Translations under genes and position numbers: made by a program
Assembly: GCA_905147135.1 (NCBI GenBank)
Contig: LR990049.1
Span: 7,395,428-7,459,427, forward strand
Direction: 5' to 3'
DNA: 64,000 bases
From: Blastobasis lacticolella
Taxonomy: Eukaryota > Arthropoda > Insecta > Lepidoptera > Blastobasidae
Part shown: in pieces, positions 32,569 through 44,700 of the stretch
How positions within the stretch are numbered: the first letter of the stretch is position 1
Layout: each line of letters opens with the position of its first letter
The notes under the pieces: generated by a model
Told to the model about the DNA's origin: nothing
The model's database searches: none
What the model saw: the letters and a program-made list of their open reading frames with translations, nothing else

Positions 32569-33215
32569 TTTGCAACTAGATGCCGCTGTTTGACATTGTC
32601 CAATTCGTTTTTTAATTTATTATTTGAACTTCTTGTCCTCAAGGATCCCTGTTAACCTTCTAACAGTCCTCTTAGATTCATTCTTATCTACGTTTACATT
32701 TATTACTCCAAAATCGCATCCCATGTAAGCCTAAAAGTAAAAAAAATGTATCCGGCAAAATGTCACGGCTAGACGTCACATTTAAGATGCCGAACCTCTT
32801 GATTTGTGACAAAATTATGACATGTCATGAGACTCCTTACAGAATTATAATTTAATTTTGTTATAAGCACACCATAAATAGAAAACCTGCTGATAGGTAT
32901 GACGGATTATAAAAGACACTAGTGCATTTATGTTATAATTTTGAAAAAAATTATGTTGTTAGTATATATTATAGGACAAAGCTCATGCTGAGCGAGGTCC
33001 CTTTATCAACTGGGTGGACCACAGCACGGCAATGCCAACTCGACATTTTTAATATGGCAACAATTTGTATGTAATTTTATGTGTTGATGTATATGTCTTT
33101 TTCTTTTTTTGTTTATGTTGTGTTGTGACGTTTCTAGTTAAAATAAATGACTTATTAATTTTTTTAATTGTATGTTTTATGGTATTAACTTTACTTAGGG
33201 TTTTGGGCGTCATTT
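32569..33215. other. No gene recognised
   Basis: AT-rich. 33000-33050 is slightly GC-richer. No clear family. Confidence 0.4.
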
Positions 33216-33476
33216 TTATCATCATCACAGTCCATAACATTCCACTGCAGGACTTACTCTCCCAAGAGAAGGGAGGTTATTGTCATAATCTCCACGCTTG
33301 GCAGGCGGGTTGGAGACTGCAGTGATTGGAATATAACAATGGAAAACGCTGCTGCCCATGTTCCAGCCTACGGAGACTCTAGATCTTTTGGCTCAAAAAC
33401 ATTAGTCGCCGTGTACGACCCACGAGTGTAAGGGGTTGGTGCTATTCTACTCTGCCGGACACCACACGACCACCAA
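33216..33476 (-). mobile_element. SINE-like family 2 copy
   Basis: ATCATCACAGTCCATAACAT, CACTGCAGGACTTACTCTCC, CCACGCTTGGCAGGCGGG and the end CACCACACGACCA. It has no clean target duplication, and is older than the copies at 27259 and 30907. Confidence 0.8.
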
Positions 33477-33860
33477 GGGTTGTGAGCGTATTTTGATTCA
33501 ATTATTCCTTCTATTCTTGCAAAATCCATACATACCTCTTCTACATCTGTTAATGATTTCCATGTAAAATAACACAAACCAATCTTCATTTTCATCCATA
33601 CTGCTTTCGTAATGACAACAAAAAACGCAAAAGAATGCAAAGCAACTAAATACGGCTCGCAATTTCACGAAAGAATATCCCCTTAACACGCTTTTCGGCT
33701 TATCAGGGTGCATCGTCTGGAGTAAAAAACGAGTGTTACGACTGCCACAATGGAATGCGACCTTCGCATCGTCCTTACTCGAGATTTTGGCATCGCGCAC
33801 CCGAGCCGTGACATTTGCTTTTAAACCTGCTACATTCGTGCACCGAAACATATTCCTTAT
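33477..33860. other. No gene recognised
   Basis: An open frame on the minus strand (33851-33498, 117 codons) has no recognisable domain. The upstream part (33660-33850) is GC-balanced and could be conserved, but I cannot support a gene. Confidence 0.35.
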
Positions 33861-34124
33861 GCGCTTATTACATTTGACAAAATTCCGTAGCCTATAGGTA
33901 AATTCAGAAGCAAAATGCGTGAGACCAAATCAAAGTTTAATGTATTGTTCACAGAATAAAGTCCATTTTTGTATCACACATTATGTTGCGCGTCGCTCCG
34001 CTTTTCATAAGCCATGATACAAAAATGGACCTTATTGTTTGAGCAATAGATTCCACTTGGATTTGCTCTAACGCTTTTTGCTTTTGAATTTAGGCTGCTG
34101 AATTTAGTCAAATGTAATAAGTGC
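33861..34124. mobile_element. 264-bp palindromic MITE
   Basis: The outer ends GCGCTTATTACATTTGAC and the inverse of GTCAAATGTAATAAGTGC match. The inner pair AATAAAGTCCATTTTTGTAT / ATACAAAAATGGACCTTATT (about 33956-34045) also matches, with diverged arm sequence between. The whole unit is a long imperfect hairpin without an ORF. Confidence 0.85.
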
Positions 34125-35599
34125 ATTGGCCAGATTACCTAAAGCGCAAGTAACAGTATCAGATAGCGGGTGAAATTTGTTAGCCCTTAATTATGTTTAT
34201 GATTCCGGGTCAACGACTCTCCTTGGGTGTTGGTTGCGACTCGTTTGCTTGATCTCTTGGTGCATCTGGGTTTTACTGGCAAGGCAATGTAGGTCTGTGT
34301 AGGTGTCGCTAGTTTAGTTTCAGTGCAATAATTCCTTTTACGTAAGTAGAGTAAACTGTTATCTGTATGTTATAAATTCAGGGAATACCAAGTGAGGTGA
34401 CCATGTTCCTTTCGTTGAAGGGAAAATTAGAAATTTAAATTACCAGCATCGATTGTCAAGGATGTTGCACCGTCAGGGGTGCTGTATAAGGATTAAAGAT
34501 TCCCGAAAATTCTAAGTGTACGAATTAAATAGCTGAAAATCGAATGCAGTTCCTAAAGCATATACCCTTTGCTTCTTTTGTTGATACACCTAAATAGAAT
34601 AGGATTTTTCCATACAAAATATAAGATCAAATGATTAAAATACCGTTTAAATATAACTGGAGCAAATTAATATACAGTTAGTAAATCTCTTCAGTACGTC
34701 TACAGATCATTTTGATACGCTTGTCTTCTTCACAATTAGCTGCGTAGCTATCATAGTCAAAGTTGAGTAGAGTTCAGATAAATTAAATATTTATTACAGA
34801 GCCTTATGATGGAATAATACCGTTAACAAGTTAATGTAATCGAGGTCAAGACTTCAAAAGAGTTTGGCGAGCTTCCACGAGTCGATGTTTTCAATATTAT
34901 TCAACGTAAGCGATACAATATGCATGGTATTACAATAAACGACCTCTCTTTAGCATGGCGCTACTTATTAAAAATAATTGGTTTACTATTAAATATAAAT
35001 GAATTATGGAAATGGAATGTGTGCGTGTATCCGCAGCGTGACGCCGTACCATCGGAATGTTGTTGGTGCAAAAATTGCGTTTTGATACATTTTAAGAGGA
35101 CTTTAATAGTTCATAATGCTAATCAGATTTTTATTAGCATAATGGTATTTTTAAATAAATTAAAAAACAAACAATCGTCACAATAAGATGAGCCATCCGG
35201 CGCCAGTAAAAATGTATTAAGACTTTATTATCGTATCTTTTTGGGAATAAAGACATATTTTATTTACCATGATTTATTCCCGCATTGACATTGTTCAAGA
35301 TGGTAAGGTTCTTATTTATACAAAGTCAACAGAAAGTGACGTCATGGCTACCCTTTTATAGTAACAAGTATATGGTGTTAACAATTTGACAAGTAAAAGG
35401 AAAAGAATACGAAATACGATTTTAAGAAGGCGTACGCTTGATATCGATATAGGTAAATGGCACAATATTCATTCGTCATTCTGTTGAAGTGCTTCATAAA
35501 AGACATGACTTAACACTCTGTGGTGCACGACTCACGACCCTTATACGAGTAGATACTTTTTAACTTATTATTATAATTGTGAAGTGGGATACAAAATTA
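34125..35599. other. No gene recognised
   Basis: AT-rich. The open frame 34920-35186 is featureless. Confidence 0.45.
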
Positions 35600-35857
35600 T
35601 TAATACTATATATTATCCTATGTACCTTTAGTATGTATTTGTTGTTTAACTATTTCTTGTATCTTTGTAAAATTGTATAAATTTAGCATTTATTGATGTA
35701 AAGTATCCCTTCCTTCACCTTATCGTATTGTTTATCCCGCACCGTCTACTGTTTTCGATATTTTTTTTTGTCACGGTTGACTGGTAGATAAGGCTACTTT
35801 AGCTTTAAGTCCGCCAATGTACCTTTAGTGCATAAAGATTAAAATAAATAAATAAAA
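35600..35857 (+). repeat. CR1/Jockey-type LINE 3' UTR
   Basis: GTTGACTGGTAGATAAGGC, TTTAAGTCCGCCAATGTACC and TGCATAAAG, then an A-rich AAATAAATAAAATAAA tail. The same end recurs at 36090-36362. Confidence 0.65.
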
Positions 35858-35971
35858 TAAAATTACACTTCCCCTACTAATTCTTTATTTGAGAAATTTT
35901 ACGCGGTGGAATTTGCGTCCATAGTTTGCAAAAACACCTTGTAAGATAATTAAAAAATATATAAGTACCAC

Positions 35972-36070
35972 TGTGGTGGCAAACAAGCTTACGGCCTGCC
36001 TGATGGTAAGCAGCACCGCAGCCTATGGATGCAATACCAGGGGCATCACCCACGCGTTGCCGACCGCTAA
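35972..36070 (+). repeat. Interspersed repeat family C
   Basis: GTGGCAAACAAGCTTACGGC, CTGCCTGATGGTAAGCAG and CCTATGGATGCAATACCAGG, ending GCGTTGCCGACC. Confidence 0.75.
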
Positions 36071-36089
36071 CTAAATAAAAAAGCATACC

Positions 36090-36362
36090 CTAAACCCACT
36101 CACTCACGCTTATTTCTAGCTTTATTATATTTTTGTAAATTTATTTGTTGTTATCCATTTTATTATTCGTACATTTATCTTTGTTTCGGTTACAGTTGCA
36201 TAAAAGGTTCCCCTTCTCCATTTTGTCCCGTAGCTTCTCTTGCACCGCCTATCTTTTTCTTAACCCAATATCTCTTAGTTGACTGGTAGATAAGGCTATT
36301 TTAACTTTAAGTCCGCCATTGTCCCATTTTGTGCATAAAGTTATAATAAATAAACAAATCAT
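36090..36362 (+). repeat. CR1/Jockey-type LINE 3' UTR, second copy
   Basis: Shares TTGACTGGTAGATAAGGCTA, TTTAAGTCCGCCATTGTCCC and a TTATAATAAATAAAC tail with 35600-35857, in the same orientation. Confidence 0.65.
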
Positions 36363-38044
36363 TAAATATATTTAGAAATACGAGTACACTGACAATATTA
36401 CACCCCAACGAAAGTCCAGTACGAAAGTATGAAAGAATTCCTTATTAAATATAATCTTCATAAAGAAACGAAATAGTTTAATACCCATAAAGGCTGTTAT
36501 TTACGCGCACGCGCCGGCAGGTGACGGGCGCACCCCGCCGGCGCCTGCGCACGACGCCAGCCTTCGCATTGTCCCAATAACACTTTATTACATTCGTACA
36601 GTACGGTTTTCGGTCCCGTACATACTCGATTAGGTATAATTGGTATGAATTACTTACTACAAATGTATTTGTAAGGGTATGTTGTATTATTTAAGTTGTT
36701 GTATTATTTGCTTGGGTAGTATTTAGAGCTTGTTTGTGATCAATAAATATACACTACCTAGCCTATAAAAAGCTACATTAAACACAAACTGTTCTTATTT
36801 TTATAACAATCTTCGAAATTGACATTAGTATATTGTAGAAAAAAGAGTTGCAAAGCAACGCTTTTGGGATCAGTACTAAACGAAGTCGCTGACAAAGTTT
36901 GCAATTATTGAATAAAATATAAAACAATCTACATGACAGTATCTCTATCTTGTATAAAATTAAAGCTCATTTAAAATATCAACCACACCCTGGTGGTATA
37001 GCAGAAAAAATGTATTCCATAAGCATATTAATTTATAGCCAGATATAAAGCTTAACGGACTAAAATCCTAGTTTTTCAACTAGGTCAAAAGGCAATTCTA
37101 TCGTATTAAACGTCAAAACAGCTCTATGATACAGTATATCAAGTTCCTTGCAACAAGTGGGCGATGATAGTTCAAGGGTCCACATGACAGCTACATAACG
37201 GGAGGCGCGCCTCGAGAGGCGTACATAAGCACTCATTTTTCTCTCTCCACCCATTGTAATATTAATGCGCGAGCTTTGTCACTTCCTCCTCGAAATGGTA
37301 ATGCTCATTTATGACCGCATAAAAACCATCAGAATAATCGGCGTATTTCGAAAAATTAATGTTGTTTTTAAATCTTATCTAGACATACTTTGAAGGAACA
37401 GTTACTTGGCCGAGATCGAAGCATCAATCAACATGGCCAAACAATAATACATTGATGACCTTGATGTATGAGTGGAAGAAATTAATTCAAATGTAACAGT
37501 TGTGATGAATAATTACGATTCTACACGTGGGGAATAAAACTAAAATGGCCTAAGCACAAAAGATATCAATCATTTGTTCTGAGGTAGAAATAAAAAAGCT
37601 AATGGACCGGTCAGGTGTAAGCAAGGTAACAGTTCACCTTTGGATGGACTGACATCAATACAAACGCACATTCATGTTAGTGGTGCCGTTACAGTCAATG
37701 TACGACCGAATCTCAGCAACGAGGATCTGGCAGGACTATAATTATCAAGCTCTTCGTTACATAGAAATCGAGGTCTGCAAAGCATGTATCCTACAAAAAA
37801 TTATCAAATGACATCATGGAGCAACAAAACTTTATGATGACATATTTAACAACATTTTTGGGATGCTTACAATATTTTGCTCTTGTTGTTTTCATCGTTG
37901 TCAAAACAACTGTGACATTGCTCCCATTTGAATTAATTTTATTTGTGTTTGACGACGTAGGCGTGTGGAAAATAAATTCCTAGAGAGCCTAGTTTGCACA
38001 CAAAAAGCTTGTTTCAAAATGTTTTAAAGTATCGCGGTCATTAT
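36363..38044. other. No gene recognised
   Basis: Mostly AT-rich. A strikingly GC-rich patch of about 75 bp at 36498-36572 (CGCGCACGCGCCGGCAGGTG ...) stands alone without an ORF. Confidence 0.4.
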
Positions 38045-38183
38045 TACATATTTTAAAGGTATGTATCAGGTTTCTTACCGCGTTTGTGACCATGATGCAT
38101 GTAACTGCGTCGAAATATCTATAGGGCTACCCGTAGACAAAGGTACGCGCGGTAGGAAATCCGGAACATATTTTAAAAATAAA
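38045..38183. mobile_element. MITE of about 140 bp
   Basis: The left end (TATTTTAAAGGTATGTATCA, GGTTTCTTACCGCG) and right end (CGCGGTAGGAAATCCGGAAC, ATATTTTAAAAATA) are imperfect inverted repeats. The centre contains GTAACTGCGTCGAAATATC. Confidence 0.7.
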
Positions 38184-39156
38184 ACCATGTTTTAAACATA
38201 TCATAACGTCAGTGGACGCCTCGTGTTGTATTTTTTAAACAGGATGTTGTGTTATTATGTTTCGCCTTAAAATGTTGTGCATATTCTTATATTTTTAATC
38301 TTCTACACGTGTATCGTGTGATAATAAATAAAAACGATTTCATTTTATATTAATTTGCTCAGTGTAGTGTCAAATACAAAAGTTGACAATGGAAAGAAAA
38401 TATATAATTTTTTTAATTAATTACGAAATTCCTCATTGAAACGTTCCTACTTGGAAATTTTCTTTAGAGGAGACTCCAGCTTGTACGTACTTGTAGACAT
38501 GCCTTAAGTTTGGTCGTATTATATCACACGCCAATACAAAGAAAATATGTCATATAAATGTTGTATCTAGTGGGTTTACGTCATTGACATATTTCATCTT
38601 TTCCACCTCGAAAAGGATGTAAATGCAACATCCTGGTTTCATTCAGGTATAAATAATAAAAAGTATAAAAATATGTAATAAAAACAGACAATAAATTTCG
38701 AAAATTTTGTCTTATATTCTTGTGTTAACTAGCTTTAACTTACATTCTTAATACAAGAAATTACGGCTGTGGCTTGTTTATGACAATAATACTGCAGTAT
38801 TAAATGAATCGTAAGTTTTCTATAGGTACTTAAAACATGCAATAATTGTAATAAATTGAGAGAACGGAGCTTAAAACAGCCTACAATCTACAAGTGACTA
38901 TCAAAAATCGCGTTGTGGTGACTATCGGAAGGCGCGGCAGTGTGTCATAGCCAAGTTCAACTCAAGCAAAAAATAAAACAACAGTCAGCTGTGTGTATTT
39001 GGCAATGTTATAATATTACACGAAGCATTTAAAACTACTGTTGACCCCGTAAAAGAAATAAAGATACCTACATTCATACATACGCTCGAAAAACATAACC
39101 CTCCTTCTGACGCAGTCGGGTAAAATCAGCTGGGTAATTGTATGTCACAGCCAGAT
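38184..39156. other. No gene recognised
   Basis: AT-rich. The short repeat CTCGAAAAACATAACCCTCC (39087-39106) is shared with about 29072. Confidence 0.4.
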
Positions 39157-39502
39157 GATTAAATTAGCCCTTTTAGTTAAACGGCTTGATCGTTAATCAA
39201 TTATTCAATTGAACGGGTCTCTGAATTCATGAATTTTGAAAGTAACATCTAACGAAGGACAATGGCCCGAGTTTGCGGAGCAAATTCATTCACAAGATTA
39301 TCCTGACCTAAACGATTTCAAACGATAATAGTAGTGTGCATTCGATTTTGATTCGCTTAGGTTAGGTCAGCCTTGAGACAATACATGGAAAAGCTCCGCA
39401 AACTCGGGCATTGTATTCGTTAGACACCACTTTCAAAGTTCATGAATTTGGCGATCTGTTTCATTAAATCATTACTTTATAAGATAGCCGGCTAATTTAA
39501 TC
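39157..39502. mobile_element. 346-bp foldback element
   Basis: The outer ends GATTAAATTAGCC and inverse GGCTAATTTAATC match. A stronger inner pair joins GAATTCATGAATTTTGAAAG / CTTTCAAAGTTCATGAATTT and CCCGAGTTTGCGGAGC / GCTCCGCAAACTCGGGC. A GACCTAA / TTAGGTC pair lies nearer the centre. Non-coding. Confidence 0.85.
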
Positions 39503-40305
39503 ACGTGGCGGCGACATATATCTTCTTCTTCTAAGTCAGTATCTTCATTGCTGAAGGTCGTGTCTGGTCTGAAATGTTGGCCACTCGCTGTACCATACTC
39601 TTGCATGTTGTTCAGTCTTCGGCGGTTTTAATAGCTATAGCTAGGCAGGCCAGTAAGTATAATAATATATATTTGGTCTGACCAGCGGGTAGGCGATAGT
39701 TACTCATACAAACACACAAACATATACAAAGAAATAAATAATTAAATAGTGAATTTTTTTACGGACTCCAAAAAGAAGGAAATGAATAATCCACTGATAT
39801 TGATTTGACACTTTCATGTATTACATATTCTTGAGGTGGTTCCATTTCCATCAAGTCAGGATCTGATCGTAGAAACTGTGAAATCAAAGGTATCCCTCGA
39901 AAATTATAGGCACGTATAGTGTGTAGTATATTTTTTATAACTTACTCAGGTGTTTGCTTCTGAAAGTTATCATCTCATGCTGCTGAGCTGATGATAAAGC
40001 TTCATAACTCTTTAATGATTGAGCGACATAATACTACGATTTGTCGACAGGAACTATTTAGTAGTAAACGGCTGACTACAAAGGGTACTCCTGAGGTGAT
40101 CTCATTTTCACTAGGGCAGTATCTGATGATTATTCAGGCCTCTTCAGCAATCATCTGAAATTTTAACTTATACTGCTACTGGAATGGGTTAAGGAGATAA
40201 TTAATAGGCAATGCCCTATACTTCTATCGTCCAAGAAATTGTACGAAATGGGTAGCACAAAAAGTTTAATTTTACATATATATTTTGTTAAATTAATGTT
40301 ATCCC
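39503..40305. other. No gene recognised
   Basis: No ORF or recognised repeat family. Confidence 0.4.
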
Positions 40306-40815
40306 ATCAAAAACATAAATGTAAAAATGGGAGCCAAATGCAATAGCATGTGCGTGGTTGTCGACTTCGCCGTCATAAGAATTGAAATATAAATGTATGC
40401 CAAGTTCTGTAAGTAGATATTTGATTAGATAGTTGATTATTTACAAAAAGCAGATAACTTAGGCTAAATTGAAGCTCAGGGTTCTTGGGAATTTCAGGGA
40501 ACTTGGCTATTTTTTACAAGTAAATAAATTTTTGAGAAACCTTACCTGCAACAAAATAACAGTAACAAAATATAAATAGATCCAAATAAAAGATAACTTG
40601 TGCATATGTAAAAACTAGCCAAGTCAAATCTTGAGCGTGTGTCATTAATTTTTGTATCAATAATCGACTATCTATTTAATTTTCTATTAAAAAAGTTCAA
40701 ATAACTTTGCACATACCTATTTAGATTTCAATTCTTTTGTCGACAACCACGCAATGCTATAAGGCACATGCTATTAAACTTGGCTCCCATTTTCACATTT
40801 ACGTTTTCTATGCAA
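40306..40815. mobile_element. Element of about 510 bp with inverted repeats of about 85 bp
   Basis: The left arm (40306-40392: AACATAAATGTAAAAATGGG, AGCCAA, ATAGCATGTG, CGTGGTTGTCGAC, AGAATTGAAAT) is matched inverted by the right arm (40724-40812). The right arm has an extra 10-12 bp in the middle and lacks the CTTCGCCGTCAT of the left. A second inner pair TAGATAGTTGATTATT / AATAATCGACTATCTA (about 40425, 40658) extends the fold. No transposase. Confidence 0.8.
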
Positions 40816-42751
40816 AAGCAGATGATGGCAAAGACAGTCACTGACGCTAAAGGCGAAATCACGCAGTGAACCTTGAGTTTATCACGGAACCCTACAAAAA
40901 TAGCCATAAAAATAATGGCTCTACGACAAAAGAAATACTTATATTTCATACGAACTATTGGAAAAACACGTTCAAACAATGTCCATATCCTTAATAGCAG
41001 TAATAAAAAACAAGACATTGCAATCTGGATCAGTCGCAATTTGTGATCATAATATTAGGAATGTATGTAAAATTGTATGTTTATGTTTATTTATGTCCAG
41101 CACATTTTGTTTTTGTAGAAATAGATATTATGTACATATTTCTACCACTACTACTACCCTTATCCATATGCCAATGCCAACCTCTGTGGGAAACATAATC
41201 CCTCCTTTTTGGCTTTGCTGCAGTCAGTGTAAAAAGGCGTGAAGTCATATTTGAATTATAATTACTTATGTATAGTCTCCGACCTAAGGTCTATTCTGGC
41301 CAAAGCCGAAGGTTCAAAAGCTCTAAGAAATTCGTTCACGATACAATTAATAATATAAAACTTAAAGATTTTAAGATTTAAAAACTTAAAGTTCAACTTT
41401 AATTGACTTATATTGACTGTATAATATAGCAAGGTAATTTAAATCAACATTTCAATAATATATTATGTCAAAAATAAAGCTACCTTCGGTGAAACTTTCG
41501 GCCTGAAGCCCGGCCGAAGGCGAAGCCGAAGCTTCGGTCGGTCATTACTTATAATAACATAACATTTTTCCATAAGGGTCGTGTTCCTACGGGTACTAAA
41601 TCGAATAAGAAGGATCTAGGACAATTGCATGAAAAAATAGTCATTTTTGTGTGATTTAGTGACAAACATAAATAAATGTGAAGTTTACGAAATTCCACAA
41701 AGTACAACTAGTTTTAATACGAAGCATGATCATAATACGGGTCATTGAATCTTAAAACATTTTGATGTTGTCATAAAAACTTTTAGTAAAAAATAGTGCG
41801 CTACATTTTTGTTGGGATTAGTATATATTTTTTATTGATCCAAAAAGGTTAGGAATTTGGCGATTATAGTGACAATAATTTTGAATAAACACATTAAAAT
41901 AGACATGCACAATATTTGACAACCTTTTTAAAAATTACTGATCTATTTATGTTACTTTTCTTTTTATATACTATTTCGCTGGAGATTGATGACATACTTA
42001 TGCAAAACTACTGTGTGTGAGTCATATTTTAAATATCAAATTCCATAGATCGGAGGTCTACAAAAAAGCCCCCGGTTTCGCATTAATCAAACGCACGTTT
42101 TTCGTAGACTGGAAATCCTCTTCATTATCATATAATATGTCAATACTCAGTGGTGTCTAACCCAGTTATGTTAATTTTTATAGCTCTTTTTGACGCAATT
42201 TTACCAAAAAACTAGTAATTTAATCTACTTTTTGGCCTAGATTTCAGCAATAAAAATATAATCAATTTTTACTTCCGGTTATTTTTATAAGATTAGATTA
42301 AGAACTAGATTTATTATGAGTGTGAAACTATTATATTATTATGAGCCAACCATTCTTGCATCTCTATATATAGCCAGCGGAGAAATAAGCCAGCCTCGTG
42401 GTAACCGTTGCAACGAGTTAATTGAAATATTCTTTAAAATGCCAATTATCCCTTTTTTATCTTACTGAATATGATTTCTCGTTTCTTTTTCGTTACTTTT
42501 GTGAAGTTACCTTAATTTAATAAAAATCTATCGCGATTTAACTAAATTAACTGAAACATATTTAAAAAAATTGATTGCCTTCATTAACACCATTTCAAAA
42601 AGGAATGTTGTTTAGCATTTTATTTTCTTGGAAATACCGAAGAAATGCTAATGGATGCTACTAATTGAGATTTTGGTAAATGGGAACAAATAAACAAGCT
42701 ATTATAGTAGCTGCCAGAGAAATATAGGCATTATTTTTCAAGAACTGTCAC
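40816..42751. other. No gene recognised; a CCGAAG-rich block lies near 41300-41545
   Basis: 41460-41545 carries many CCGAAG/CTTCGG motifs (for example CGGCCGAAGGCGAAGCCGAA), echoed once at about 41308. This looks like a repeat end, unclassified. The rest is AT-rich, without an ORF. Confidence 0.4.
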
Positions 42752-42907
42752 TATGGTCATCTTTGCGTTAATGTCCCGGATTAGCTCTCGCGCGCGAGGG
42801 CCCGGTGTCTGATTTGACCATGATCCAGATCTTGGCAGATTAGGTAATAACAGTAGAGTGACTCTGTTAACAGGGGATAATCATGGTCACTGTAAGAGCA
42901 TCGGTTT
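42752..42907 (-). repeat. tRNA-SINE copy with internal deletion
   Basis: GCGTTAATGTCCCGGATTAG, GCGCGCGAGGGCCCGGTGTC and ATGATCCAGATCTTGGCAG, then a jump to GGTCACTGTAAGAGCATCGG, which in the full copy at 21670-22036 lies about 60 bp further on. Confidence 0.75.
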
Positions 42908-43012
42908 TTTTTAATGGTATACGGCAGACAAACAGGCAAGCGGGCCACCTGATGGAAAGTATTGACCGCCGCCTATGGACACCGATGTCCATAATGCGTT
43001 GCCCGCCTCTAA
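42907..43012 (+). repeat. Interspersed repeat family C
   Basis: A T-run, ACGGCAGACAAACAGGCAAG, CGGGCCACCTGATGGAAAG and CGCCGCCTATGGACACCG. It abuts the SINE fragment directly. Confidence 0.75.
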
Positions 43013-43129
43013 AGACACCTCAAATATACCTCTTGAACGATCCCATCTCTGCCTGAGCCTGAGACCCCTGAGGCTTGTGTCTTCGAGGGGTTGAATTCGA
43101 CCAACTTGCTTCAAGTAGTGTTCAATATC

Positions 43130-43300
43130 CGACACAAGTCTTATTCGGCTTTCCTATACCTCGGAACGTCCAGTATTCATTGCATAACAATGAATACTGG
43201 GGATATTCAGCATATACTTGGTATGCAAAAGAAACACTGTGGGAGATAGCACTGAACCTTGGGGTACACCTTTGGGTATCGGATGCGCATGGTCTAGCGA
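43130..43300 (-). pseudogene. CR1/Jockey-type LINE reverse-transcriptase palm fragment lacking YADD
   Basis: On the minus strand from about 43280 the frame reads PKGVPQGSVLSPTVFLLHTK, YMLNIPSIHCYA, which is RT motif B (GVPQGSVLSPT) followed by the approach to the catalytic YADD box. After CYA the sequence goes straight to MNTGRSEV and a stop, so the two catalytic aspartates are missing. The lost site coincides with a perfect 13-bp palindrome, CCAGTATTCATTG / CAATGAATACTGG (43171-43201). The element is dead and truncated on both sides. Confidence 0.8.
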
Positions 43301-43534
43301 AGTCATTGGACATGGTGGCACTGGGATATGAATTCAAGAATTGTGTTATTCATATTATTAGAGAGTAGAGTAATGAACAAACCCTCTACCGTTGGTGTTC
43401 CACTGTCAGGAAAATCACAGGTACGGAAATTACGGCAATACTCTTAATTGATGTGGAGAAGGTTAAAGTTATATAATTCAGTATAAAAGAATATCTGTTG
43501 ACGATAACGATTAAACGTTTGTGTTGCTAATGTT

Positions 43535-43606
43535 TATAGGCAGTGGTGACCACTTTCCATCAGATGGCCCGCGTGCCTGTTAGCCTACCGTAAAACATTA
43601 AAAAAA
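43535..43606 (-). repeat. Interspersed repeat family C, fragment
   Basis: Minus-strand CGGTAGGCTAACAGGCACGC, GGGCCATCTGATGGAAAG and TGGTCACCACTGCCTATA. Confidence 0.65.
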
Positions 43607-44461
43607 AGTTTCCTGAAATATGTTAGGTCCTAACTAATGAATGAAGCGTTTTGTTTGGCGTAAATGACGAAAACTGGCTTTTTAATACATGCAATTTTAG
43701 CAAATGTATTTAAAATTGTGAAAAAACACTCATTTCATAGGTATATAAGGACCCAATATAGGTACGCACGCTTTAAGAAAATTCTCTGCAGGAATTCTTA
43801 TTATTCAACCTAAGGATCTACACCGTGGCTGAAACCTTCTTTAGAACTATAAAAGTGCGACTATTTGGGTCCTTCGAGCCCTAATCACCCTAACATAGAT
43901 ATCGTTCCTGAAAAATCACCGCTAAACGATATAGATTACCCAATATTTACTAGCTGTCTACAAAGCTAACATACTGTATAAATTACTATAGAGGTTATAT
44001 CAAATATCTATAACTAAACTGAAGCTGGGGCGTCTAATTGATTTGGATTAGCCATTAAGCCCCGCTGATGGATGTGCTTCTGTGTTTACAGCAGTCTTAA
44101 GCTCGTCATGCTCTACTTGTAATTTATTAATTATTATTATATAATTCCAATACGAATATACTGATGGGGAGCTATAAATTGATTTCAAGTAGGCAGATTG
44201 TTTGTGTTTCGTGTCGGTGTTGTCACAAGGATTTATGTAAACCAAACTTTTGTCAAGTATTGCTGGATGCGGCAAGAGTTGCAAGCAAAAAGATTGGAAT
44301 GTATTTCCAGGGTACCCAGCACGCACTAAGTCACGTTATACAAAAATAATGTGCTTGTGTGTACATAATTGATGGTATTACCTTCTGCCTGTATGGCACA
44401 AGTATTTGTTTAATGACAGTATTTAAATGTGCAGCTCTTTTTTCTAATTATAAACGTAACG
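43607..44461. other. No gene recognised
   Basis: No supported ORF or repeat. Confidence 0.4.
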
Positions 44462-44700
44462 CATGTTGTAACCCTCCACGAAAACAGAGGGGTCTTATAA
44501 GATTGACGCTTTGTGCGTCTGTCTGTGGCGTCGTAGCTCCCGATCGGATTGATCGATTTGAATACGGTTTTCTTTATTTGAAAACCAGTTTAATCAAAAT
44601 GGTTCTTAGCTTTGTTTCATTGAAATCGGTCCAGTAGTTTAGAAAATATTCGTGTATATGTAAACTTGGTCGGGGATTATCCGACTTTTTCTGTTGGTTG
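44462..44700 (+). repeat. Interspersed repeat family D
   Basis: CAGAGGGGTCTTATAAG, GTAGCTCCCGATCGGATTG, GATTTGAATACGGTTTTC, TTGAAAACCAGTTTAATC and TCGGTCCAGTAGTTTAG. Same core at 58245-58440, 61540-61690 and (minus) 50935-51090. Confidence 0.7.

Noticed and set aside
33498..33851. 117-codon minus-strand open frame
   Set aside because: No recognisable domain and no supporting exon structure; it runs into the family 2 repeat region.
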